64,000 nt of DNA from NCBI GenBank assembly GCA_900471925.1, contig UCGV01000001.1:347648-411647 (forward strand). The letters are read 5' to 3'. The notes below the pieces were generated by a model, which saw only the letters and a list, made by a program, of their open reading frames with translations, was not told the origin of the DNA and ran no database searches. This DNA is from Hyphomicrobiales bacterium. Lineage in GTDB: Bacteria > Pseudomonadota > Alphaproteobacteria > Rhizobiales > Rhizobiaceae. The first letter of the stretch is position 1. Every line of letters begins with the position of its first letter. Positions 33,266-40,789 of this stretch are shown piece by piece. A program made the translations under genes and the position numbers.

Positions 33266-33293
33266 TTGCGTGACGGCTGCCGTCTTGTATTTT
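33266..33293 (+). promoter_or_regulatory. Putative ropA promoter
   Basis: TTGCGT (33266-33271), 16 bp, TATTTT (33288-33293). This would give a leader of about 110 nt that contains the GCAA-capped hairpin ACGCC-GCAA-GGCGT at 33357-33370. Confidence 0.45.
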
Positions 33294-33409
33294 CAGCCTC
33301 GGAAGAAAGGGCCTGACCGCCCGACTTCTTAAAAGCACCGGGGGTAGGGCAGGGAAACGCCGCAAGGCGTGATCTTACCTCCGATCGAAACTTTGAATTG
33401 GAGGTCATT

Positions 33410-34462
33410 ATGAACATCAAGAGCCTTCTCCTTGGCTCTGCTGCCGCTATGGCAGTAGTTTCCGGCGCTCAGGCTGCTGACGCTATCGTTGCAGCTGAGC
33501 CGGAACCGGTTGAGTACGTTCGCGTTTGCGACGCCTACGGCACCGGCTACTTCTACATCCCGGGCACGGAAACCTGCCTGAAGATCAACGGTTACATCCG
33601 TTTCCAGGTTGACGTTGCTCCGAACGCAAGCTCGATCGGCGCGTCTGGCGGCGGTTCGACTGCCAACGACTCGGACTGGGACGCACGTACGCGTGGTCAG
33701 GTTCAGTTCACGGCTAAGAGCGACACCGAGTACGGCCCGCTCACCGGCGTGATCGTTCTCCAGGCTAACGCTGACGACGCTTCTGCCCAGAAGACGCAGC
33801 TTGACTCGGCTTACCTCGACATCGCTGGCTTCCGCGCTGGTCTGTTCTATTCCTGGTGGGACGATGGTCTCTCCGGCGAAACGGACGACCTCGGCTCGCC
33901 GAACACGCTGCATAACTCCATCCGTTATCAGTACGAAACCGGCAACTTCTACGCTGGCATCAGCGTTGACGAACTGGAAGACGGTTACTTCCCGGCTGAC
34001 GGATCCGAAGGTCCGAACGACTTCGGCGTAGCAATCGGTCTCGGTGGCAAGGCTGGTGCCTTCACCTACCAGATCACCGCTGGTTACGACACCGACAACG
34101 AAGAAGGCGCTGTCCGCGCTATGGGCACGGTTGCTGTTGGCCCGGGCACGCTCGGCCTCGCAGCTATCTACTCCACCAACCCGAACGGCTACTATGCAAA
34201 GGCTGAATGGGTTGTTGCTGCCGAATACGCCATCAAGGCTACCGACAAGCTGAAGATCACCCCGGCTGTTCAGTACTACGGCAACTATGGCACGACCGCT
34301 GACGGCGAGTTCAAGGACGACGTCGATGCTTGGAAGGCTGGCGTAACGATCGACTACCAGATCGTCGACAACCTCTCTGCAAAGGTTTCCGTTCAGTACC
34401 TCGATCCGGATGGTGCTGATGACGTTACCTCGGGCTTCTTCCGCCTGCAGCGCGCATTCTAA
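33410..34462 (+). CDS. ropA: Porin (RopA-like, alphaproteobacterial porin family)
   Basis: 350 residues. A signal peptide (MNIKSLLLGSAAAMAVVSGAQA) is followed by the porin_2 family start PEPVEYVRVCDAYGTGYFYIPGTETCLKINGYIRF, with its conserved pair of cysteines, and alternating beta strands to the C-terminal FFRLQRAF ending in Phe, as expected for an outer-membrane barrel. GGAGG at 33400-33404 supports ATG 33410. Codon use is strikingly biased (GCT for Ala, CTC for Leu, ATC for Ile, AAG for Lys), as in highly expressed genes, and differs from the neighbours. A perfect terminator follows. Role: main outer-membrane pore; rhizobial RopA proteins are also antigens and phage receptors. Confidence 0.93.
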   Translation: MNIKSLLLGSAAAMAVVSGAQAADAIVAAEPEPVEYVRVCDAYGTGYFYIPGTETCLKINGYIRFQVDVAPNASSIGASGGGSTANDSDWDARTRGQVQFTAKSDTEYGPLTGVIVLQANADDASAQKTQLDSAYLDIAGFRAGLFYSWWDDGLSGETDDLGSPNTLHNSIRYQYETGNFYAGISVDELEDGYFPADGSEGPNDFGVAIGLGGKAGAFTYQITAGYDTDNEEGAVRAMGTVAVGPGTLGLAAIYSTNPNGYYAKAEWVVAAEYAIKATDKLKITPAVQYYGNYGTTADGEFKDDVDAWKAGVTIDYQIVDNLSAKVSVQYLDPDGADDVTSGFFRLQRAF

Positions 34463-34488
34463 TCTGATCTGACTTCGGTCATTCAGAG

Positions 34489-34515
34489 AAGCCCGGCTTT
34501 CGAGCCGGGCTTTTT
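34489..34515 (+). terminator. Rho-independent terminator of ropA
   Basis: AAGCCCGGCT (34489-34498), TTCG tetraloop, AGCCGGGCTT (34503-34512) and five Ts. A 10-bp perfect stem with a stable UUCG loop, 27 bp after the stop codon. Confidence 0.92.
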
Positions 34516-34583
34516 CGTTTTTCAAAGCCGCAACGCCTGTCCAACCGATGTTCGGGCGGAAATGATTATTTCGTCACCAAAGC

Positions 34584-35477
34584 CTAGCGGAGCCCGCCGA
34601 TAAACGTCCGGATCGCTGCCGGAATCTCTCCAAGATGCAGAAGAGGTGCGTGGCCCTGGCCTTTTGCAGTGATCTGCACCATGTCAGGATGCCGCTTTGC
34701 CATTTCATCTGCTGTCTGCCGTGATAGCAGATTGGAATTTTCACCCCTCACAAGCAGCAGCGGTATGGATCGCAGGCCCTGGAATTGCGGCCAGAGATCG
34801 GGGAGGGGATTGCTGAAATCCAGCTTTTTCAGTTGCTCGGCGATATCGGTATCATAGTCGCCAACCGGTATCCCATTCTGGTTGAGATAGATGGCATGGG
34901 CCATGTCCTCCCAGTCTCGAGGGCTGAGCGCAGGAAAGGCGGCCTCGTGGTTTTCCCTGAGAATATCGACGGCGTCATTCCAGGAGCGCGGCTTGCGATC
35001 ACGGTTGAGATAGTCCCTGATCGCCATCAGTCCCGCTGGCTCGATAACCGGGCCGATATCGTTGAGGATGATGCCTACGATCAATTCGGGCTTGATGGCG
35101 CCCAGCAGATGCATGATCAGCCCGCCACGCGATGTACCGATGAAGATGGCTCTGTCGATGCCGAGCACGCTGCAGGCTGCGATCACATCACCACTTTCGA
35201 CGGCGAGATTGTAGTTGGTCTTATTCTCATCCCGGTCGGAGAGACCGCGTCCGCGATAATCCAGCGCAATAACACGATGCGTGGAACCGATATCCGCCGA
35301 AAGCAATAATGCGAGTTCGTGAAAATCGCGGGCATTTCGCGTTAGGCCCGGCAGGCAGACGATCGTCGGCAGGGCGCTGGCTTTATCCGCCGGCGGATAA
35401 TCGCGGGCATGGAGCTTTAATCCATCGCTCGATCGGTAGAATTTTTCGGTAAAACCGTCCTTGATCATGCCACCCAT
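34584..35477 (-). CDS. Alpha/beta hydrolase
   Basis: About 297 residues. LPTIVCLPGLTRNARDF (oxyanion region), VIALDYRGRGLSDRD, the nucleophile elbow GTSRGG (Ser with Arg in the position often taken by His or Met), and GQGHAPLLH carrying the catalytic His. The lid region lies between. This group contains esterases and C-C hydrolases; the substrate is unknown. The ATG at 35477 has GGAG five bases upstream; MIKDGF at 35468 is an alternative. Confidence 0.85.
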   Translation of the reverse strand: MGGMIKDGFTEKFYRSSDGLKLHARDYPPADKASALPTIVCLPGLTRNARDFHELALLLSADIGSTHRVIALDYRGRGLSDRDENKTNYNLAVESGDVIAACSVLGIDRAIFIGTSRGGLIMHLLGAIKPELIVGIILNDIGPVIEPAGLMAIRDYLNRDRKPRSWNDAVDILRENHEAAFPALSPRDWEDMAHAIYLNQNGIPVGDYDTDIAEQLKKLDFSNPLPDLWPQFQGLRSIPLLLVRGENSNLLSRQTADEMAKRHPDMVQITAKGQGHAPLLHLGEIPAAIRTFIGGLR

Positions 35478-35544
35478 GACATCTCCATCCCGTTTGTCGG
35501 ACGAGGAGATGTAGCGCGCTTTCGCGGCTCCCGCCAATCAGCGC

Positions 35545-37647
35545 TTACGTCGCGCTGCGCCCGCCGATGAGGTCGCGCTCGATATCCGGAGTCTGACCCA
35601 GGCGAGCTTTGTAGACCTCGTAATTCTCCATCACGCGTTGCACGTAATTGCGCGTTTCGGGGAAGGGGATGCGCTCGATCCAATCGACGATCTCGTCAAC
35701 CGGCTTGCCGCGCGGATCGCCATAGCGACCGATCCATTCCGGCACGCGCTTCGGCCCGGCATTGTAGGCGATGAAGGTCAGGATATAGGAGCCGCCGAAG
35801 GCTTCGATCTGTTCGCCGAGATAGTGTGCGCCGAGCGTCGCATTATAGCCGGCGTCGCTGGTCAGCTTGTCCTTGGAATAGGCGATACTGTGCCGCTTGG
35901 CGACCGCTTGTGCTGTGCCCGGCAGCAGTTGCAGCAGGCCACGCGCATTGGCAGCCGAAACGGCGGCCGGATTGAAAGCACTTTCCTGCCGGGCAATTGC
36001 ATAGGCGAGCGCCTTGCCCGAGCCGGAAATATTGGCATTCGCCGGGATAACGCCGACCGGGAAGGCAAGTGCAGCAACATCGATGCCGCGTCCGTAGGCG
36101 ATCTTGCCGATCTGCAGCGAAAGATGATGATCGCCAGCCTGTTCGGCCTTCGCGGTCAGGATTGCGAGTTCGCCGGGGCTCTGAAGCTGGTCTGCAAGCG
36201 CCAGGTAAATGGCTGCCGCACGCCAGCCGTGCCCTGCTGATTCCAGCCGCCCGATCGCCTGCACTGCTTCGCGCTGCTGAAGGTTCTGGCGGTCGGTAGC
36301 CGTCGGCGACGGATAGGTGACATTCAGGGTCTTGCGTCCGAGCCGTTCAGCGGCCAGTTGTCCGTAAAAGGTGCCAGGAAAATTCGCGGCCTTAGCGAAG
36401 AATTCGCTGGCTTTGCCCGGTCCGCCGGCCTCAGCCGAGCGTCCAAGCCAGTACCAGGCACGCGAAACGGAGAGCGGGCCGTTCGACACCTGCAAAATCT
36501 GGCGGAAATGCGTTTCGGCCGTCGTCGGATCCTGCAGACCGCGCAGCGCATACCAGCCGGCGTGGAACTGCGCTTCGACGATATCGGTCGGCACCGTTGC
36601 GACGGAGGCGGCTACGATCTGGTAGGCGGCCTTGAACTGACCCTGATCGACGAGGCCGCGGCTGACGATCCGCTGCTCGTTCCACCACTCGCCGGAATTC
36701 ATAAGTTCGCCGCGGTCGCGCGGGATCTGCTGCAGAAGCTTGGCGGCGTCGAGATACTTGTCCTGCTTGCGCAGATATTCGATACGCGCGAAGAGATAAC
36801 CCGGATCACTGCGCCACTTGGCATCGACTGTGTTGAGCAGCGTACCGGCATTGCCGGCATTTGCGTCGACTGCAGACCAGGCCTTGTAGAGCGACTGCGC
36901 CTGCCCCATGTCTCCGAAGCGCTTGGCCTGTGCCACGCGGCCGCGATACATCAGGTAATCCATGCGCGTCTTATGGTCGGCAGGTGTCAGAAGGCCTGAA
37001 AATTCGGCAAGAACCTTGTCTTCCGTTGCCTTGTCGAGTGCCTGTCCGCGCCAGATCTTGCCGATATATTTCGTTGCCTGTGCAGACTTGCCGGTTGCGA
37101 CCAGCGCTCGCGACATGATGATGGCGCCTTGCCAGGTCTCGGGTGCCGTATCGCCGAATGCATTCAGCACCGCAGGCGGGGCGGGGTTCTCGTCGTAAAG
37201 CGCCCGCTCCGAATTGCCGCGCAGGCGTTCAAGGCCCGGCCAGCCCTTGAGCTCGTCCGAAGCGCTGGCGATTTCATAAGAAGGCACGCCCTTGAGGCCG
37301 GAAGTTGCGATCGCCCAGGTCAGGATATGGCGGTCGAGTGTACCGGCGGCCATTGTGTTGCGGATGGCAAGTGCTTGCTGCGGGTCCTTGGCCGAGAGAG
37401 CGTCGAGGCCGGTCTTCAGATCGCTGCTGACGGGAGCGATCGCCCCGTTGCGCGGAATGGCGCCTGTGGTGAGGGCCTCGGGAAAGGAGGCGGTTTCGGG
37501 CACGAAACCCAGCGGCTTGACGGCGGGCACAGGAGTGCTCTCGCCGGGAAGCGGCGATGCGGCGCTGCCCCAGGCCGCGGCCACCAAGCCGAGCGCGGAC
37601 AGGATCAGAACGGCTCTCTTCATCCGGAGTACTCGCAACGAAAACAT
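35545..37647 (-). CDS. Soluble lytic murein transglycosylase (Slt family)
   Basis: About 700 residues. A signal peptide (MKRAVLILSALGLVAAAW within the first 30), a long alpha-helical superhelix (about residues 60-540) as in Slt70, then the GEWL-type catalytic domain with ALAYAIARQESAFNPAAVSAANARGLLQLLPGTA, where the glutamate of ARQES is the catalytic acid, and GAHYLGEQIEAFGGSYILTFIAYNAGPKRV. It cleaves peptidoglycan to 1,6-anhydromuropeptides in the periplasm. Start choice: ATG 37647 follows GGAGGGGC; ATG 37623 is possible. A TTAA-N7-TTAC, one mismatch from a CtrA box, lies about 25 bp upstream. Confidence 0.9.
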   Translation of the reverse strand: MFSLRVLRMKRAVLILSALGLVAAAWGSAASPLPGESTPVPAVKPLGFVPETASFPEALTTGAIPRNGAIAPVSSDLKTGLDALSAKDPQQALAIRNTMAAGTLDRHILTWAIATSGLKGVPSYEIASASDELKGWPGLERLRGNSERALYDENPAPPAVLNAFGDTAPETWQGAIIMSRALVATGKSAQATKYIGKIWRGQALDKATEDKVLAEFSGLLTPADHKTRMDYLMYRGRVAQAKRFGDMGQAQSLYKAWSAVDANAGNAGTLLNTVDAKWRSDPGYLFARIEYLRKQDKYLDAAKLLQQIPRDRGELMNSGEWWNEQRIVSRGLVDQGQFKAAYQIVAASVATVPTDIVEAQFHAGWYALRGLQDPTTAETHFRQILQVSNGPLSVSRAWYWLGRSAEAGGPGKASEFFAKAANFPGTFYGQLAAERLGRKTLNVTYPSPTATDRQNLQQREAVQAIGRLESAGHGWRAAAIYLALADQLQSPGELAILTAKAEQAGDHHLSLQIGKIAYGRGIDVAALAFPVGVIPANANISGSGKALAYAIARQESAFNPAAVSAANARGLLQLLPGTAQAVAKRHSIAYSKDKLTSDAGYNATLGAHYLGEQIEAFGGSYILTFIAYNAGPKRVPEWIGRYGDPRGKPVDEIVDWIERIPFPETRNYVQRVMENYEVYKARLGQTPDIERDLIGGRSAT

Positions 37648-37839
37648 GCCCCTCCATTTGGCTGGAGGCATCTTAACGAAATCTTACCATATCAGGTAAA
37701 ATTCATTCACATTTGCTATCGGAATTTGCCCTAAACCGATCTATGTGCGCTTGTCGCAGCCTTTTTGCCGCTCTATGGTGCGCAACTCTTATTCATGGAA
37801 TGCGGCTGAAGCAAGGATATCGGCCGTGAGGAGCTTTGC

Positions 37840-38724
37840 ATGTTCAATGGGTCCATCCCCGCGCTCGTAACCCCCTTCACTGATGCCGGACTGATCGACG
37901 AAGACAGCTTCGCCGCCCACGTCGCCTGGCAGATCGAAGAGGGCAGCAGCGGCCTCGTACCGGTCGGAACGACCGGCGAATCGCCGACGCTGTCGCATGC
38001 CGAGCACAAACGGGTGGTGGAGCTTTGCATCGAGGTTGCCGCCAAGCGCGTGCCAGTCATGGCCGGCGCCGGTTCGAACAATACGCGCGAGGCAATCGAG
38101 CTTGCCCAGCACGCCGAAAAGGTCGGTGCCGATGCCGTGCTGGTCGTCACGCCCTATTACAACAAGCCGACGCAGAAGGGGCTGATCGCGCATTATTCGG
38201 CAATCGCCGAAGCCGTTAACCTGCCGATCTATATCTACAACATCCCCGGCCGTTCGGTCATCGATATGACGCCGGAAACGATGGGGGCGCTTGCGAAAGC
38301 CCACAAGAATATCGTCGGCGTAAAGGATGCCACCGGCAAGATCGAACGTGTCTCCGAGCAGCGCATCACCTGCGGCAAGGATTTCCGCCAGCTTTCCGGT
38401 GAAGATGCGACGGCGCTCGGCTTCAACGCCCATGGCGGTATCGGCTGCATCTCGGTGACGGCCAATGTCGCGCCGCGACTCTGTGCGGAGTTTCAGGCTG
38501 CGACCATTGCCGGAGACTATGCCAAGGCGCTTGAGCTGCAGGACCGCCTGATGCCACTGCATAAGGCGGTTTTCATCGAGCCTGGTGTCTGCGGCGCGAA
38601 ATACGGCCTGTCGAAGCTCGGCCGCATGCGCCGCACGGTCCGTTCCCCGTTGATGTCTTCGCTGGAGCCTTCGACGGAAGCGGCACTCGACGCAGCCATG
38701 CGCCACGCCGGTCTACTCAACTGA
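37840..38724 (+). CDS. dapA: 4-hydroxy-tetrahydrodipicolinate synthase
   Basis: 294 residues, TIM barrel of the DHDPS/NAL family. [32 protein letters not shown], the catalytic tyrosine in [27 protein letters not shown], and the Schiff-base lysine in [14 protein letters not shown]. First committed step of lysine and diaminopimelate synthesis. The dapA-smpB order is common in rhizobia. About 190 bp separate it from the divergent lytic transglycosylase gene. Other DapA-fold enzymes exist, but the context and motifs favour DapA. Confidence 0.94.
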   Translation: MFNGSIPALVTPFTDAGLIDEDSFAAHVAWQIEEGSSGLVPVGTTGESPTLSHAEHKRVVELCIEVAAKRVPVMAGAGSNNTREAIELAQHAEKVGADAVLVVTPYYNKPTQKGLIAHYSAIAEAVNLPIYIYNIPGRSVIDMTPETMGALAKAHKNIVGVKDATGKIERVSEQRITCGKDFRQLSGEDATALGFNAHGGIGCISVTANVAPRLCAEFQAATIAGDYAKALELQDRLMPLHKAVFIEPGVCGAKYGLSKLGRMRRTVRSPLMSSLEPSTEAALDAAMRHAGLLN

Positions 38725-38734
38725 GGTTGAAAAT

Positions 38735-38760
38735 CGGCCCGTCTTCACAAGATCGGGCCG
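38735..38760 (+). terminator. Hairpin between dapA and smpB
   Basis: CGGCCCG (38735-38741) pairs with CGGGCCG (38754-38760), and the stem can be extended inward by TCTT/AAGA. No T-run follows, so partial termination or RNA processing is more likely than full termination. Confidence 0.45.
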
Positions 38761-38825
38761 TACTCCTACATAGATGACAGGAAATGCGGGCGCGGCATTC
38801 GCGCCCCTGTAATGGAATTATCGTC

Positions 38826-39305
38826 ATGGCCCCCAAAGGCAGCCAGCGTATCGTGAAGAAGGTCGTTGCGGAAAACCGCAAGGCCCGGTTCAACTACGAG
38901 ATCATCGACACTTATGAGGCGGGCTTGGTACTGAAAGGCACCGAGGTCAAATCGCTGCGTGAAGGCAAGGCGAACATCGCCGAATCCTACGCTTCCGATG
39001 AGAATGGTGAGATTTGGCTGATCAATTCCTATCTTCCTGAATATCTGCAGGCCAATCGTTTCAATCACGAGCCGCGCCGTCACCGCAAGCTTCTGTTGTC
39101 CGCGCGCGAAATCAACCGTCTACGCGCTGGTATCAATCGCGAAGGCATGACGCTGATCCCGATGAAGATCTATTTCAATGATCAGGGCCGCGCCAAGTTG
39201 GAGCTGGCACTCGCCAAGGGCAAGAAATTGCACGACAAGCGCGAGTCGGAGAAGGAGCGCGATTGGAACAGGCAGAAAAGCCGTCTTTTGAAAGGCAACG
39301 GCTGA
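38826..39305 (+). CDS. smpB: SsrA-binding protein SmpB
   Basis: 159 residues. The RNA-binding beta-barrel is visible: [35 protein letters not shown], then [12 protein letters not shown] and [11 protein letters not shown], with the basic C-terminal tail [19 protein letters not shown] that enters the ribosome. Binds tmRNA for trans-translation. ATG 38826 is the family start (MAPKGS). The tmRNA gene itself is not in this window. Confidence 0.96.
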   Translation: MAPKGSQRIVKKVVAENRKARFNYEIIDTYEAGLVLKGTEVKSLREGKANIAESYASDENGEIWLINSYLPEYLQANRFNHEPRRHRKLLLSAREINRLRAGINREGMTLIPMKIYFNDQGRAKLELALAKGKKLHDKRESEKERDWNRQKSRLLKGNG

Positions 39306-39344
39306 TCATTCGCCTGCAGCATTCGGTTATTCGCGAATAAAGGC

Positions 39345-39926
39345 TCAGTCTTCGAAATCGCTGGCCGGCGCCACTTCGGCAGGGCGGGGCGGGCGTTCGG
39401 AAGGATCCCGGCCGATCTCGGCCTTCAGCGACAGAAGATCGATGAAGTGATCGGCCTGACGGCGCAGGTCGTCGGCGATCATCGGCGGCTGGGTCGACAT
39501 GGTGGAGATGACCGAAACCTTGCGGCCCTTGCGCTGCAGCGCCTCGACCAGATTGGTGAAGTCACCGTCGCCCGAGAAGATGACGAGATGGTCGACCGTC
39601 TCGGACTGTTCCATAGCATCGATCGCGAGTTCGATATCCATGTTGCCCTTGATCTTGCGGCGTCCCATCGAGTCGGTAAACTCTTTGGCGGGCTTGGTCA
39701 CGACCTTGTAACCGTTATAATCCAGCCAGTCGATGAGTGGACGGATCGAGGAATATTCCTGGTCTTCGATCAGCGCGGTATAGTAGTAAGCCCGAAGCAA
39801 ATATCCGCGTTTTTGAAATGCTTTCAAGAGCTTGCGATAGTCGATATCAAAGCCGAGACTCTTGGATGCCGCGTAAAGGTTGGCGCCGTCTATGAATAGT
39901 GCAATTTTTTCGCGTGGGTCAAACAT
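39345..39926 (-). CDS. NYN domain / LabA-like ribonuclease
   Basis: 193 residues. The PIN-like NYN fold has conserved acids in IALFIDGANLYAA, GNMDIELAIDAME and LVIFSGDGDFTNLVEAL, which would bind Mg2+ at a nuclease site. Length and plan match LabA/DUF88 proteins. RNA cleavage is the family expectation. Convergent with smpB across 39 bp. The C-terminal tail is Pro-rich and probably disordered. Confidence 0.88.
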   Translation of the reverse strand: MFDPREKIALFIDGANLYAASKSLGFDIDYRKLLKAFQKRGYLLRAYYYTALIEDQEYSSIRPLIDWLDYNGYKVVTKPAKEFTDSMGRRKIKGNMDIELAIDAMEQSETVDHLVIFSGDGDFTNLVEALQRKGRKVSVISTMSTQPPMIADDLRRQADHFIDLLSLKAEIGRDPSERPPRPAEVAPASDFED

Positions 39927-40155
39927 TGCTTACCAAGCCAAAGAGAGTAATCGAAATCCATATGCCACTAAGCCTAATGAAAACAGGGGCTTGCGCACGT
40001 GGTGTTAGGTTGTTCCGTACTTTATGAATTATTCATATATGAAAGATTTAGGGCACGATTCGGGATATTCCAAGCAACCCCTGGTGGAAATGTCATATTC
40101 TGCATGGAAATTTAGCCTAGTGGCGGATAAAGGCGAGGGGCCCCTAATGAAAAAC

Positions 40156-40184
40156 TTGAATTTGCCCGGTTTTAATTGTATCGG
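40156..40184 (+). promoter_or_regulatory. Putative rpoZ promoter
   Basis: TTGAAT (40156-40161), 17 bp, TATCGG (40179-40184), about 40 bp before the rpoZ start. A TGCCCG/CGGGCA inverted repeat spans the spacer. The rest of the intergenic region from 39927 holds no convincing gene. Confidence 0.45.
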
Positions 40185-40223
40185 GCATCCTAATCCCGAA
40201 AAGACGACCGCAAAGGACAGGCA

Positions 40224-40628
40224 ATGGCCCGTGTCACAGTAGAAGATTGCATTGACAAGGTAGAGAACCGCTTCGAGCTGGTTCTGCTCGCAAGCCATCG
40301 CGCCCGGCTGATTTCCCAGGGTGCGTCGATCACGATCGACCGCGACAACGACAAGAATCCGGTCGTCGCTCTGCGCGAAATCGCTGACGAGACCCTTTCG
40401 CCTGACGATCTCAAGGAAGATCTGATCCACTCGCTGCAGAAGCATGTGGAAGTGGACGAGCCCGAGCCCGATCCGGCAAGCCTGATCGCCGCAGGGGCAA
40501 CTGCTACCGCCGACAGCGAAGAGCAGGACGACCTGCCTGAGACGATCACCTTCGACCAGATGTCGGAAGAAGAGCTTCTGGCCGGTATCGAAGGCCTCGT
40601 CCCGCCGGAAAAAAGCGACGACTATTAA
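40224..40628 (+). CDS. rpoZ: DNA-directed RNA polymerase subunit omega
   Basis: 134 residues. [33 protein letters not shown] is the core that wraps the beta-prime C-terminus; [20 protein letters not shown] follows. The C-terminal part (acidic, Pro- and Glu-rich) is the longer tail typical of alphaproteobacterial omega. AAAGGACAGG precedes the start. Followed by a terminator and then rsh, the conserved rpoZ-rel/spoT neighbourhood. Confidence 0.95.
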   Translation: MARVTVEDCIDKVENRFELVLLASHRARLISQGASITIDRDNDKNPVVALREIADETLSPDDLKEDLIHSLQKHVEVDEPEPDPASLIAAGATATADSEEQDDLPETITFDQMSEEELLAGIEGLVPPEKSDDY

Positions 40629-40635
40629 GCGCATC

Positions 40636-40662
40636 CCCCGGTCATTATGTGTCCGGGGTTTT
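40636..40662 (+). terminator. Terminator of rpoZ
   Basis: CCCCGG (40636-40641) and CCGGGG (40653-40658) with an 11-nt loop and TTTT, eight bases after the rpoZ stop. Confidence 0.7.
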
Positions 40663-40701
40663 CTGCGCGGCAAAAAGATCGACGATTACCAATCATCAAT
40701 C

Positions 40702-40729
40702 TTGCGCCTGTAAGGCTTAGGCATAATAT
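40702..40729 (+). promoter_or_regulatory. Putative rsh promoter
   Basis: TTGCGC (40702-40707), 16 bp, TAATAT (40724-40729). The expected start near 40736 would place a perfect hairpin at the very 5' end of the rsh mRNA. Confidence 0.5.
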
Positions 40730-40740
40730 TGCCCATGTGT

Positions 40741-40761
40741 GCGCCAATCTGCGATTGGCGC
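40741..40761 (+). promoter_or_regulatory. Perfect hairpin with U-rich tail in the rsh leader
   Basis: GCGCCAATC-TGC-GATTGGCGC, a 9-bp perfect stem with a 3-nt loop, is followed by GCTTTTATTTTATT and then the ribosome binding site of rsh. It has the form of an intrinsic terminator, but its position just after a promoter suggests a leader structure. Confidence 0.55.
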
Positions 40762-40789
40762 GCTTTTATTTTATTGGAGTAGCTTTGGA

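Larger units (their letters stand above)
32846..33409 (+). other. Long upstream region of ropA with several inverted repeats
   Basis: 564 bp without a convincing gene. In order: a 12-bp palindrome CTGATATATCAG (33017-33028) abutting a perfect TATAAT (33029-33034); palindrome GTGTCAATTTGACAC (33087-33101); inverted repeats TACCGGTGT/ACACCGGTA (33108-33116, 33137-33145) and CCAACTTGTG/CACAAGTTGG (33194-33203, 33253-33262); a promoter-like TTGCGT-N16-TATTTT (33266-33293); and a leader hairpin with a GCAA tetraloop (33357-33370). Confidence 0.6.

Noticed and set aside
33329..34525. 398-aa minus-strand frame opposite ropA
   Set aside because: Valine- and arginine-rich shadow running through the ropA terminator; no domain.
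40024..40242. 72-aa frame overlapping the start of rpoZ
   Set aside because: No ribosome binding site, runs into rpoZ in another frame and overlaps its likely promoter.
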